A program made the translations under genes and the position numbers. The notes beneath the pieces were generated by a model. That model ran no database searches and was not told the DNA's origin. It worked only from the letters and a program-made list of their open reading frames with translations. From Paraburkholderia sp. IMGN_8 (lineage in GTDB: Bacteria; Pseudomonadota; Gammaproteobacteria; Burkholderiales; Burkholderiaceae): a stretch of DNA of 64,000 nucleotides. The stretch lies in the NCBI RefSeq assembly GCF_038050405.1, contig NZ_CP150901.1:1922001-1986000 (forward strand), read 5' to 3'. This document shows positions 1 through 8,415 of the stretch, one piece after another (position 1 is the stretch's first letter; each line of letters begins with the position of its first letter).

Positions 1-43
1 CGGCGGCTTTGGTTTCGAGCACCGTTGAAGCAGGCTGAATCAT
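1..43 (-). CDS. 5' end of an unidentified gene, cut by the window edge
   Basis: Only the first 14 codons are inside the window, reading MIQPASTVLETKAA on the minus strand. The ATG is preceded by a GAGGAC ribosome-binding site about nine bases upstream. A consensus sigma-54-type promoter points at it from 122-137. No function can be assigned from so short a piece. Its promoter and its divergence from a catabolic cluster hint at a nitrogen-related gene, but that is inference. Confidence 0.45.
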   Translation of the reverse strand, partial: MIQPASTVLETKAA

Positions 44-121
44 GAAGTAGGTGTCCTCGTGAACGGCGAAGGCTGGCCGCAAGCGCGACGGCAAGCCGCA
101 GCGTGTGCGAAACCATGCAAA

Positions 122-137
122 TGCAAGACATGTGCCA
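122..137 (-). promoter_or_regulatory. Sigma-54 (RpoN) promoter, consensus match
   Basis: On the minus strand the sequence reads TGGCAC-ATGTC-TTGC-A, which matches the sigma-54 -24/-12 consensus TGGCAC-N5-TTGCA at every fixed position, with GG and GC ten bases apart. It points toward the gene cut by the left edge. Predicted transcription would start near base 110. Confidence 0.7.
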
Positions 138-197
138 TCCGCTGCATCGGCATGCTTGTTAATTGCAAACGCGCTGCGGTGCTTAACGTCTACAAGT

Positions 198-213
198 TGG
201 CTCACATATTGCA
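198..213 (+). promoter_or_regulatory. Sigma-54 (RpoN) promoter candidate
   Basis: The plus strand reads TGGCTC-ACATA-TTGC-A, one change from the consensus, with the GG-N10-GC spacing intact. It points toward the polysaccharide deacetylase gene at 361 and would leave a leader of about 135 bases. Confidence 0.6.
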
Positions 214-360
214 AACGATCCGAAGCATCGATCGTCGGCGATCAAACGGGCTTATTTGCGCGATCGCGGTGCGTCTTCGATCCGTCACGGGGCATGATCC
301 GGCCAACGCGGTTCATCCGGCGCGCTACCCGTCGCTTATCGTCACCGATGGCTTCTTTAA

Positions 361-1326
361 ATGAACGACTCACGGAACATGCCCACAGTGCAGAACCGCG
401 CTCGCCAGTTGCTCGCCACGCATGGCCGCTTCGCCTATCGCCCGATCACCGACAGCGACGCGTTCCGCTGGCCCGGCGATACCGGACTCGCGGTCTATCT
501 AGGCTTTAACATCGAACACTTTGCCTTCGGCGAAGGACTCGGCGCCGCACTCGGGCCGATCTCGCCGCAACCGGATGTGCTGAATTACAGTTGGCGCGAG
601 TATGGCAACCGGGTAGGGGCCTGGCGTTGCATCGAACTGTTCGATCAGATCGACTTGCCGGTCGGCACGCTCATCAATACCGCGCTCTACGACCATTGCC
701 CGGAACTGATTGTGGCGTGCGTGGCGCGTGGCGACGAATTGATCGGCCACGGTCACACGAATGCGCATCGGCAGAGCGATCTCGACGAAAACGGCGAACA
801 TGCGCTGCTTCTGCATTGCCGCGAGCGCATCGCCGAAGAATCCGGCACGCCGCCGGACGGCTGGCTCTCGCCGTGGATCTCGGAGTCGCATCTGACGCCC
901 GATCTGCTGGCCGAAACCGGCTATCGCTACACGCTGAACTGGTGCCACGACGACCGCCCCGTGCGAATGAACACGCGTGGCGCGCCGGTGTGGTCGATTC
1001 CGTATCCGCAGGAACTCAACGATTTGCCGATGATGGTGGGCCGTCATATGGATGGCCGCGCTTTCGCCGACATGATCGTCGATCAGTTCGACGAGATGCT
1101 CGAACAGGCCAACCGCGGAACGAGGCCGCAGGCGCTCGTGATGGGCATCGCGCTACATCCCTATCTGGTGGGGCAACCGTATCGGCTGAGGCATCTGCGC
1201 CGCGCGCTTGAACACATTGCCGCTGCGCGAGCGAAGGGCGATGTGTGGATCACGACGCCAGGCGCGATCGCGCGTCATATGGATGAACTGGAGCGGGAAG
1301 GCATGCTGCGCCCGACACTCGCATGA
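361..1326 (+). CDS. Polysaccharide deacetylase family protein (PuuE/allantoinase-like)
   Basis: The 321-residue product resembles cytoplasmic members of the NodB/polysaccharide deacetylase superfamily, which hydrolyse amide bonds in allantoin-like or other small amides rather than cell-wall polymers. It has no signal peptide. A metal-site-like segment GHGHTNAHRQ lies near residue 130, and a conserved LSPWISES loop follows. Its stop overlaps the start of the GntR gene by four bases, so the two are co-transcribed, and a flavin reductase gene follows directly. The sigma-54-type promoter upstream and the amidase-like fold fit a role in using an organic nitrogen compound. The substrate is not known, and allantoinase is only one option. 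Confidence 0.7.
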   Translation: MNDSRNMPTVQNRARQLLATHGRFAYRPITDSDAFRWPGDTGLAVYLGFNIEHFAFGEGLGAALGPISPQPDVLNYSWREYGNRVGAWRCIELFDQIDLPVGTLINTALYDHCPELIVACVARGDELIGHGHTNAHRQSDLDENGEHALLLHCRERIAEESGTPPDGWLSPWISESHLTPDLLAETGYRYTLNWCHDDRPVRMNTRGAPVWSIPYPQELNDLPMMVGRHMDGRAFADMIVDQFDEMLEQANRGTRPQALVMGIALHPYLVGQPYRLRHLRRALEHIAAARAKGDVWITTPGAIARHMDELEREGMLRPTLA

Positions 1327-2057
1327 ACGCTGAAGCCGGCGCGGCCACCGCAAAAAAAATGCGAAAGGACGACGCGGACGTCGACGCGCGCATCTATCAG
1401 TCGATCTTCGACGGCGTGCTGAACCACCGTCTGACTCCCGGCACGAAGCTCCCGGAACCCGAGTTGTGCCAGCTGTTCGGCGTGGGACGCGCCGTCGTGC
1501 GACGGGTGCTGGAAAAGCTCGCCTACGACGGCATCGTCGTGCTGCGTCCGAACAAGGGCGCGGTGATCGCTGAACCGACGCCGGAAGAGACGCGCGAGAT
1601 ATTCGAAGCGCGGCGCTCCGTCGAACGCATGCTGGTCGAGTTGGCGGTTCAGCGCGCGAGCAGCAAGGACATCGAGGTGTTGCGTCAACAACTGGCCGAC
1701 GAGCACGAAGCGATGCATCGCTTCGACCAGCCGTCGTGGGCCACGCTCGCCAGCGGTTTTCATATGCGCATCGCCGCGCTGGCGGGTAATTCGATCCTGC
1801 AAAACTATCTGAAGGAACTGGTGTCACGCTGCTCGCTGATCGTCGGCGTGTACGAACCGCCGGGCCACGCGCCATGTGAGCATGCGGAACACGCGGCAAT
1901 CGTCGATTGCATCGAGGCGCGCGATGCAACCGGCGCGATGGCCCATATGGAAGCCCATCTTCGCGACCTCGAAGAGCGCATTGAAACGTCGCGGATGCGG
2001 GGCGAAAAAAGTCTCGGCCAGTTGCTCGGCATCACTGAATACGCTATTCGACCCTAG
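1323..2057 (+). CDS. GntR family transcriptional regulator (FadR/FCD subfamily)
   Basis: The 244-residue protein has an N-terminal winged helix of GntR type at about residues 25-85, with the typical run GTKLPEPELCQLFGVGRAVV. A helical FCD ligand-binding domain follows at about residues 95-220 and contains His residues suited to binding a metal and a small organic acid. Its ATG overlaps the end of the deacetylase gene, so it probably controls its own operon. It may also act on the gamma-glutamyltransferase gene, whose upstream region holds a perfect inverted repeat (4262-4299). The effector is unknown. Confidence 0.85.
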   Translation: MNAEAGAATAKKMRKDDADVDARIYQSIFDGVLNHRLTPGTKLPEPELCQLFGVGRAVVRRVLEKLAYDGIVVLRPNKGAVIAEPTPEETREIFEARRSVERMLVELAVQRASSKDIEVLRQQLADEHEAMHRFDQPSWATLASGFHMRIAALAGNSILQNYLKELVSRCSLIVGVYEPPGHAPCEHAEHAAIVDCIEARDATGAMAHMEAHLRDLEERIETSRMRGEKSLGQLLGITEYAIRP

Positions 2058-2067
2058 GCGGCCAACC

Positions 2068-2658
2068 ATGGAAATCGACTTCGAAGCGATCACCGAATAT
2101 CAGCGCTACAAGCTGATGGCAAGCCTGATCGTGCCGCGCCCGATCGCGCTCGTCACCACGCTCGGTGCGGACGGCACGATCAACGCCGCGCCGTTCTCGA
2201 TGTTCAACATGCTCGGTGAAGAGCCGCCGATCGTGATGATCAGCATTAACCGCGTCGCCGACGGCACGCTCAAGGATACGGCGGTGAACATCGTGCGGAC
2301 CGGCGAGTTCGTCGTGCATCTTGCTGACGAGGCGATCGCGGACAAGATGCATCGCTGTGGCGAGCGCTTGCCGCCCGATGTGAGCGAACTCGCCGAGGTC
2401 GGCCTGACGCCGGTGGCAAGCACGCGGGTCGCGCCGCCGCGCATCGCCGAAGCGCCCGTGGCGTTCGAATGTACCTTATGGGAGACGCTGGAGACGACCA
2501 GCCGACAGATTTTCATCGGTCAGGTACGCAGGCTGCATGCGCGCGATGAGCTGATCGACACCGAGACCTGGCGCGTGCGGCTGCAACATTATTTTCCAGT
2601 GGGCCGCTTCGGCGCGAGCGATTACATCACGACGCGCGACCGGTTTACGCTCGGTTGA
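2068..2658 (+). CDS. Flavin reductase-like domain protein
   Basis: The 196-residue protein belongs to the FMN-binding split-barrel group, shown by the opening segment LIVPRPIALVTTLGADG and the NAAPFSMFN motif that contacts the flavin. Such proteins supply reduced flavin to a partner monooxygenase or act as small oxidoreductases. The ATG at 2068 was chosen because the longer frame runs back into the GntR gene and similarity starts at MEIDFEA. It lies 10 bases after the GntR stop and completes a three-gene operon. No partner monooxygenase is visible nearby. Confidence 0.8.
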   Translation: MEIDFEAITEYQRYKLMASLIVPRPIALVTTLGADGTINAAPFSMFNMLGEEPPIVMISINRVADGTLKDTAVNIVRTGEFVVHLADEAIADKMHRCGERLPPDVSELAEVGLTPVASTRVAPPRIAEAPVAFECTLWETLETTSRQIFIGQVRRLHARDELIDTETWRVRLQHYFPVGRFGASDYITTRDRFTLG

Positions 2659-2659
2659 T

Positions 2660-4261
2660 TCAAACGTCCTCATCGACGCCGAGCGCACGGCCGTCGCTGC
2701 GCGGATCGTGCGCGCCGCAGGCCGCGCCGTTTGGGTCGATGCGGATCACGCCGGGGTGACCCGCGAGCGGACTTTGCGCTGGAATGGCGCTCACTTCGTG
2801 ACCACGCGCGGCTAGCTCCGCGAACACGTCGGCACCCGCGTCGTCCTCGAGCTTCAACGCATCGCGCGTATCGGAGAAAGTCTTGCCGAGCAGAAAACGT
2901 GGGCGGGCGACGGCGGTGAACGGATCCATTCCGTAATCGATCAGGCGCGTGAGAATCGCGGCTAGGGTCTGAGGCTGACCGTCTGCGCCTTGCGTGCCGA
3001 ACAGCAGATGTGGACGTCCGTGCTTCAGGTACATGCCGGGATTGAGCGTGTGGAAGGGCCGCTTGCCAGGCTGCGCGGCGTTGTGATGCGCGGGATTCGT
3101 GCTGAACGACGCGCCGCGGTTGTGCCACAGAATCCCCGTATCGCCCGCCACCACCCCGCTACCCCAATCGAAGTAGACCGTTTGCAGCACGCTTACGCTG
3201 CGGCCCTGACTATCCGTCGCGCCGATGAACACTGTATCGCCCGGACGGAAAACATGCGGCCATGCGCGGGCCGCGCGCATGTCGATCGAGCGCGCGTGCG
3301 CGTCGAGCGTGGCGGGCGACAGCATGTCGTCGACCGGCACGTGGTTGAACTCGGGGTCCGATACGAACCGGTCGCGATCCACGAACGCGCATTTCACCGC
3401 TTCGACCAGCAGGTGGTAGTAATCGGTGCTGCCTTCGGCGATCGACCCAAGGTCGAAGCGATCGAGCGTGCCCATGATCTGCAAGGTTGTCACGCCCTGA
3501 GTCGGCGGGCGCATGCTCACCAGTTCGCCGCCGCGGTAGGTGATGCGCAATGGCGCTTCATCGCGTGCCAGCGTTCTCGCGAGGTCGTTTAAAGTCAACG
3601 GCGAGCCTGCCTCCTGCAAACCACGCGCGATCCGCTCCGCCAGGTCGCCTTCATAAAACTCGTGCGCGCCGAAGCGGGCAATCCGCTCGATGCTGCGTGC
3701 AAGCGCCGGCTGCACAAAGCGCTCGGAGATCGCGGGAATCCGGCCGTGCGGTGTGAAGGTCGCCGCAAAGCCTGGCTGAGCGTGCAGTTCATCAGCGCGC
3801 AAGCTTTGCCAGAAGTGCTGCGACGGCGTAACTGGAAATCCGTCCGATGCATACTCAAGTGCACGGTCGAATAGCGAGGCCCACGACTGTTGGCCGCCCC
3901 ATGAGGTTTTGCTGATCGCGTAAGCCTGATGCCACGTATCGACGGTCGCTGCAGTGGTGAGGGCAGATGCAGCGCCGCGCAAAGGAATAGCGCCGTCGAA
4001 CGCGGGAAGTGTCGCCGCAGCCTGGCCGATACCCGACACCGTACGCAACATCCCGTGCCGGTCGCCGATCACCCAGAAGGCGTCGCCGCCAAGACCCGTG
4101 AAATGCGGATACGTCACGCACAGCGCCGCACCGATCGCAATCGCAGCTTCGATCGCATTGCCTCCCGCGCGCAATACGTCGAGTCCGGCGGTACTCGCGA
4201 GCGCATGAGGGCTGGTGACCATGCCGGCGTTCGAGCGGGCGAGATTCAGGTTATGCATCAC
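2660..4261 (-). CDS. Gamma-glutamyltransferase family protein
   Basis: The 533-residue product is a member of the gamma-glutamyltranspeptidase Ntn-hydrolase family, which self-cleaves to expose a catalytic threonine. The large-subunit start (ASTAGLDVLRAGGNAIEAA) and a PGDTVFIGATD segment, whose Thr is the likely processing site and nucleophile, are present. The last third has the expected small-subunit pattern. There is no obvious signal peptide, unlike periplasmic Ggt of E. coli, so this is probably one of the catabolic cytoplasmic relatives that cleave gamma-glutamyl or related amides. It converges on the flavin reductase gene, with one base between the stops. Confidence 0.85.
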   Translation of the reverse strand: MMHNLNLARSNAGMVTSPHALASTAGLDVLRAGGNAIEAAIAIGAALCVTYPHFTGLGGDAFWVIGDRHGMLRTVSGIGQAAATLPAFDGAIPLRGAASALTTAATVDTWHQAYAISKTSWGGQQSWASLFDRALEYASDGFPVTPSQHFWQSLRADELHAQPGFAATFTPHGRIPAISERFVQPALARSIERIARFGAHEFYEGDLAERIARGLQEAGSPLTLNDLARTLARDEAPLRITYRGGELVSMRPPTQGVTTLQIMGTLDRFDLGSIAEGSTDYYHLLVEAVKCAFVDRDRFVSDPEFNHVPVDDMLSPATLDAHARSIDMRAARAWPHVFRPGDTVFIGATDSQGRSVSVLQTVYFDWGSGVVAGDTGILWHNRGASFSTNPAHHNAAQPGKRPFHTLNPGMYLKHGRPHLLFGTQGADGQPQTLAAILTRLIDYGMDPFTAVARPRFLLGKTFSDTRDALKLEDDAGADVFAELAARGHEVSAIPAQSPLAGHPGVIRIDPNGAACGAHDPRSDGRALGVDEDV

Positions 4262-4299
4262 TACTCCGCTATGGGTGGAGATGAGCTATCCGGAGTAGC
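4262..4299. promoter_or_regulatory. Perfect 8-base inverted repeat upstream of the gamma-glutamyltransferase gene
   Basis: CTACTCCG (4262-4269) and CGGAGTAG (4292-4299) are separated by 22 bases and begin immediately before the gamma-glutamyltransferase start codon. The position suits an operator, possibly for the neighbouring GntR protein. It could also be a structure in the leader of that gene. Short inverted repeats also occur by chance. Confidence 0.3.
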
Positions 4300-4390
4300 G
4301 AGTATAGTTCGCGCGACGCTGAAAGAAATCGGCTTGCACGTGGGGGCAAGCCACGGTCGGCTAGTTGTTCAATTACAAGCGGGATGGAGT

Positions 4391-4406
4391 TGGCATATCT
4401 CGTGCT
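4391..4406 (+). promoter_or_regulatory. Sigma-54 (RpoN) promoter candidate
   Basis: The plus strand reads TGGCAT-ATCTC-GTGC-T, with GG and GC exactly ten bases apart. Transcription would begin near 4417, leaving a 25-base leader before the ATG at 4442. This makes the separate allophanate-hydrolase domain a likely nitrogen-regulated gene. Confidence 0.6.
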
Positions 4407-4441
4407 CTTTTCAGTCCAGACTTGTCTTCAAGATCGAACTC

Positions 4442-4987
4442 ATGGAAAAACACGTACTGACCAACAGGGATCAATTTGCCGCTGGTTTCGCCGAACCGGG
4501 CACCCGGACTCAGTCGCCACTCGCCGCAAGCGAAGCCGCGCCGGTAAGCATCGACTCATTGCCGTTGCAGGAACTAACCGTCGCGCTCGCGGTGGTCGGC
4601 GCGCATCTGCGCGGACAACCGCTGAACTGGCAATTGCAGGAGGCCGGCGCGCGCTTTATCGAGGCCACGCACACCGCGCCCTGTTATCGGCTTTACGCGC
4701 TTGCCGGCACGCAGCCGCCGAAGCCCGGACTGGTCCGCATGACCAGCCAGCCAGGTGCGCCAATCGCCGTCGAAGTGTGGGAAGTGCCGCTGCGCACCTT
4801 CGGCAAGTTCGTGATGGACGTGCCCGCGCCGCTCGGCATCGGCACGCTGCAACTCACCAGCGGCCTCGCCGTGAAAGGTTTCATTTGCGAGCCGTCCGCG
4901 GTCAGCGACGACAGTGGTGCGACGGAGATTACTTCGTTCGGCGGCTGGCTCGCCTATCTCGACAGCGTGAAGGCTAACGGGCGTTAG
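4442..4987 (+). CDS. Stand-alone allophanate hydrolase C-terminal domain protein
   Basis: The 181-residue protein matches the C-terminal domain found in full-length AtzF allophanate hydrolases. It has an opening beta-strand AVVGAHLRGQPL near residue 50, the TAPCYRLYAL segment near 80, the VEVWEVPLRTFGKFV segment near 110, the VPAPLGIGTLQL turn near 130 and the closing ITSFGGWLAYL motif. In fungal allophanate hydrolase this domain finishes the reaction by decarboxylating N-carboxycarbamate (family knowledge). The allophanate hydrolase at 16073-17557 lacks this domain, so the two probably work as a split enzyme. The start follows a sigma-54-type promoter by 25 bases. The first 40 residues are variable and probably a disordered leader. 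Confidence 0.8.
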   Translation: MEKHVLTNRDQFAAGFAEPGTRTQSPLAASEAAPVSIDSLPLQELTVALAVVGAHLRGQPLNWQLQEAGARFIEATHTAPCYRLYALAGTQPPKPGLVRMTSQPGAPIAVEVWEVPLRTFGKFVMDVPAPLGIGTLQLTSGLAVKGFICEPSAVSDDSGATEITSFGGWLAYLDSVKANGR

Positions 4988-4998
4988 CCTTCACGCTG
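4963..4998. terminator. Perfect 16-bp hairpin between convergent genes
   Basis: The arms 4963-4978 and 4983-4998 are perfectly complementary over 16 bp around a GGGC loop. The hairpin overlaps the stop codon of the gene ending at 4987 and lies 47 bases from the stop of mreB on the other strand. There is no strong T tract on either side. It is best read as a bidirectional terminator or RNA-end stabiliser. Confidence 0.55.
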
Positions 4999-5044
4999 AG
5001 TCTCAATCTGAGCCTCAACCTGGCCGACCCGCGTTTCGCAAGCG

Positions 5045-6226
<1,182 letters not shown>

Positions 6227-6383
6227 TCATGTCCGAGGCAAGCCGAGGCGCGCTCGTCTCAGTAAGCTTGCCGTTGGGAATGCGGCGCACCGCACTGAAG
6301 ATGTAAGGGTTACCTGGGCGGGCGCGCTCGCAACGAGTTTTCGGCCTGCCGTTGCAGAACGCGGCATAAACCCCGGGCGCCGC

Positions 6384-6418
6384 AAGGAAACACGCGCGAA
6401 TCGGGCGCATGTTTCCTT
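6384..6418 (-). terminator. Hairpin terminator after the substrate-binding protein gene
   Basis: AAGGAAAC (6384-6391) pairs with GTTTCCTT (6411-6418), with a further GCGC/GCGC pairing inside. It lies 14 bases beyond the stop of the minus-strand binding-protein gene. The T-rich tail is better on the plus strand, so it may work in both directions. Confidence 0.5.
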
Positions 6419-6431
6419 TTCACACCGCTAC

Positions 6432-7475
6432 TTACGGCGCATTGGCCAACGTCGGGTCGATATAGGCGCTCACATTCTGCGATTGCTTGTACACGGCGTT
6501 GCGCACGTTGAACTTGTCGGCGTTCACGCTCGAACCGTACACCGAGTCCAGCCCCTCACCCTTGACGAATGCTTTCTTCGCCGCCGCGGCGTCTAGCAGG
6601 TGCGTCCCCTTGAGCAACGGCAGATATTGGGCCGGCGTCAGACCGACGCGCGCGGACATGATCTTCACCGCATCCGGTTGCGTCTTCGGATCGTTGATGT
6701 AGGCGACGCAGCGATACCAGACCTTGATCACCTTTTCCCAGTCGGCCTTGCGCGACGACAGGCTGACAGGATTGACCGTGATGGCGTCGTAGATCAGGCC
6801 CGGCGCATCGGCCGAGGTGAAGATCGGGCGCGAGCCCGGCACACGCTTGAGCGCTTCGCCCGCGTTCGGCTGCCATGCGCCGACCGCAGCGACGTCGTTG
6901 GACGAGGCGAGCACCTGCGGCAATTCATTGGTCTTCGCGTTGACAAGCGTGAGGTCCGATTCCTTGAGTGCGTGTTTCTCGAGCGCCGTGTCGAGCAGCA
7001 GGTGATCGACCAGACCGACTTCGACGCCGACCTTCTTGCCCTTGAGCCCCTCGACGGAGCGGATGGGCGGCTTCGCCACGATCATGTCGTTGCCGCTCGA
7101 GTAGTCGGTCAGCAGCACCATTACGTTCTTCGCGCCGCTTGCGCCGGTCACGAGGGCATCGCCATTGGTGGCGCCGACCGCGTCGAGCTTACCCGCCGCG
7201 AACGCATCCAGAGAGGCGGAGTAATCGAACCATTGGAAATTGACGTCCACACCTGCCTGTTTGAACCAGCCTTTGTCGATCGCGATCTGGAAGGCGACGA
7301 AGCCGGGCCAGTCGCTATAGCCGATGGCGAGCGGCGCGCCCGCATAGGCAGGCGCGGCGGCGAGGCTGAACGCAAGCGCCGCGGCAGCTCCGGCAATGAC
7401 GCCACGCAGGCGCACTGAGGAAGACAGACGGTTCAGCGAGGGAAGCAGGGTGGGGGCGGATTTGAATCGTTGCAT
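6432..7475 (-). CDS. ABC transporter substrate-binding protein, guanidine-riboswitch controlled (NMT1/SsuA type)
   Basis: The 347-residue precursor has a Sec signal peptide ending near residue 45 (AAPAYA/GAP). A mature periplasmic domain of the nitrate/sulfonate/taurine-binding class follows, with the family motifs LAIGYSDWPGF and GLKGKKVGVEVG. A good ribosome-binding site (GGAG) lies before the ATG at 7475. The gene stands alone behind a guanidine-I riboswitch and a sigma-54-type promoter. The matching permease and ATPase (17544-19485) lie 10 kb away in an operon under a second copy of the same riboswitch. The inference is that it captures guanidine, or a guanidine-like cation, for that importer. 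Earlier annotation of such proteins as urea-carboxylase-related rests only on gene neighbourhood. Confidence 0.85.
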   Translation of the reverse strand: MQRFKSAPTLLPSLNRLSSSVRLRGVIAGAAAALAFSLAAAPAYAGAPLAIGYSDWPGFVAFQIAIDKGWFKQAGVDVNFQWFDYSASLDAFAAGKLDAVGATNGDALVTGASGAKNVMVLLTDYSSGNDMIVAKPPIRSVEGLKGKKVGVEVGLVDHLLLDTALEKHALKESDLTLVNAKTNELPQVLASSNDVAAVGAWQPNAGEALKRVPGSRPIFTSADAPGLIYDAITVNPVSLSSRKADWEKVIKVWYRCVAYINDPKTQPDAVKIMSARVGLTPAQYLPLLKGTHLLDAAAAKKAFVKGEGLDSVYGSSVNADKFNVRNAVYKQSQNVSAYIDPTLANAP

Positions 7476-7607
7476 CGTTTTCTCCAGGAGACCGGTCAAT
7501 CGCGATTGTTGAGTTGGACCGCGCGGCGACTGCGCGATAAAACAACATGACCGGTTCCTGCGAGCGTGCAAATTGCGCGGAAACTGCGGGAGACAAACGC
7601 CGGCCAC

Positions 7608-7643
7608 GGAGAGGCACGATAGCCATCGCTATCGCCAATCTCC
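7608..7643 (-). promoter_or_regulatory. Riboswitch expression-platform hairpin
   Basis: On the minus-strand transcript the aptamer tail GGAGA (7643-7639) can pair with TCTCC (7612-7608). Inside it, GGC pairs with GCC and GATAGC with GCTATC around a GATG loop. This long hairpin uses the same bases as the 3' end of the aptamer, so ligand binding and hairpin formation exclude each other. A terminator with a weak T tract is the simplest reading. Confidence 0.6.
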
Positions 7644-7768
7644 CGGGCTTTTGTCCCGCCGTGTAGTGCCGCCGGCCGATCGCCTCAAAGTCGAACCTCG
7701 AGTCGATCGAACCGGTGCACCGGGCTGCTCTCGGACCAGACGTTCTTGCGAACCGGAACCCTAGCATC
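7638..7768 (-). ncRNA. Guanidine-I (ykkC) riboswitch, copy A
   Basis: Three blocks typical of the guanidine-I aptamer occur in order on the minus strand: CTAGGGTTCCGG at 7764-7753, CTGGTCCGAGAG at 7739-7728, and CGGGACAAAAGCCCGGGAGA at 7658-7639. The spacing between the second and third blocks fits the variable stem of the class. This class binds free guanidinium and usually switches on export or degradation genes. It lies in the leader of the ABC binding-protein gene that starts at 7475. Confidence 0.92.
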
Positions 7769-7808
7769 CCTAAGATGCGACGCCGCCGCACCTCTCGGCT
7801 TCCAGTCA

Positions 7809-7824
7809 AGCGAGAAATATGCCA
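7809..7824 (-). promoter_or_regulatory. Sigma-54 (RpoN) promoter candidate ahead of riboswitch A
   Basis: The minus strand reads TGGCAT-ATTTC-TCGC-T with the GG-N10-GC spacing. Transcription would start near 7798, about 30 bases before the aptamer. The arrangement matches that at 10810-10825 ahead of riboswitch B. Confidence 0.65.
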
Positions 7825-7890
7825 GCGGGATCAAGTTATCGCTTTGAGGCGCGTGTTCCGCGAATGCTTCGGCAGAACCACGTGTAGGCA

Positions 7891-8259
7891 TCAGTCCAGC
7901 GCGGCGAAACGTTGAAGCACGTAGGCAAGGAACTGCTCCAGCCGGTCCTCGATCGACGCTGCCAGGCTGATCTGCTTGATGCGGCGATCCTGCTCGGAAT
8001 TCGTCTCCAGCAGCCAGCCTGCGTCGATCAGCTCCTGCACATAGCGGACCGCGGTGCGGCGGCTTACGCCGGGCATGAAGTCGTACAGCGCGGTCTTCGC
8101 GAAGTAAGCCTCCTTGTCCACCCACATCCGGCAAAACAGGTCGCTGTAGTTGAGATCGTTCAGCCCCAGATCGCCGAAATGCGCTGACCACTGCCAGTCC
8201 ATGTCGAGGATGGCGCGCGCGACGGCTTGCCCCTTGTTACGCGCAATTTTTTTCTTCAT
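7891..8259 (-). CDS. Small winged-helix (MarR-like) regulator
   Basis: The 122-residue protein looks like a minimal MarR-type winged helix. A central segment PGVSRRTAVRYVQELIDAGW at about residues 65-84 is a recognition-helix region, and a wing with QDRRIKQISL follows. It is divergent from the TIM-barrel and oxygenase genes, the usual layout for a local regulator. A perfect 12-base palindrome lies between them (8383-8394). The ATG at 8259 was chosen because the upstream extension needs a TTG start. No strong ribosome-binding site is visible for either start. Confidence 0.65.
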   Translation of the reverse strand: MKKKIARNKGQAVARAILDMDWQWSAHFGDLGLNDLNYSDLFCRMWVDKEAYFAKTALYDFMPGVSRRTAVRYVQELIDAGWLLETNSEQDRRIKQISLAASIEDRLEQFLAYVLQRFAALD

Positions 8260-8382
8260 CGATTCACCACGAGGAGGAAGGGTGCACAGTTTAAGTGCCA
8301 ATTAAGCCGGAAATCGGGCGTGCCGGAATTATGCACGCCACTGGGCGGATAGTTTATTGACGGGTCCGGATTCGAATGTACT

Positions 8383-8394
8383 ATTGCATGCAAT
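8383..8394. promoter_or_regulatory. Perfect palindrome ATTGCATGCAAT, candidate operator
   Basis: The 12-base sequence reads the same on both strands and is followed by a further TTGCATAT at 8396-8403. It lies between the divergent regulator and TIM-barrel genes, just upstream of the AGGAGG ribosome-binding site of the latter. It is a plausible binding site for the regulator at 7891-8259. Confidence 0.45.
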
Positions 8395-8415
8395 TTTGCA
8401 TATATAGGAGGGGCG

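Larger units (their letters stand above)
44..360. other. Divergent intergenic promoter region
   Basis: This stretch of 317 bases separates two outward-facing genes and contains no convincing reading frame. It holds two back-to-back sigma-54-type promoters (122-137 minus, 198-213 plus). No clear NtrC palindrome or GntR operator was found by eye. Confidence 0.6.
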
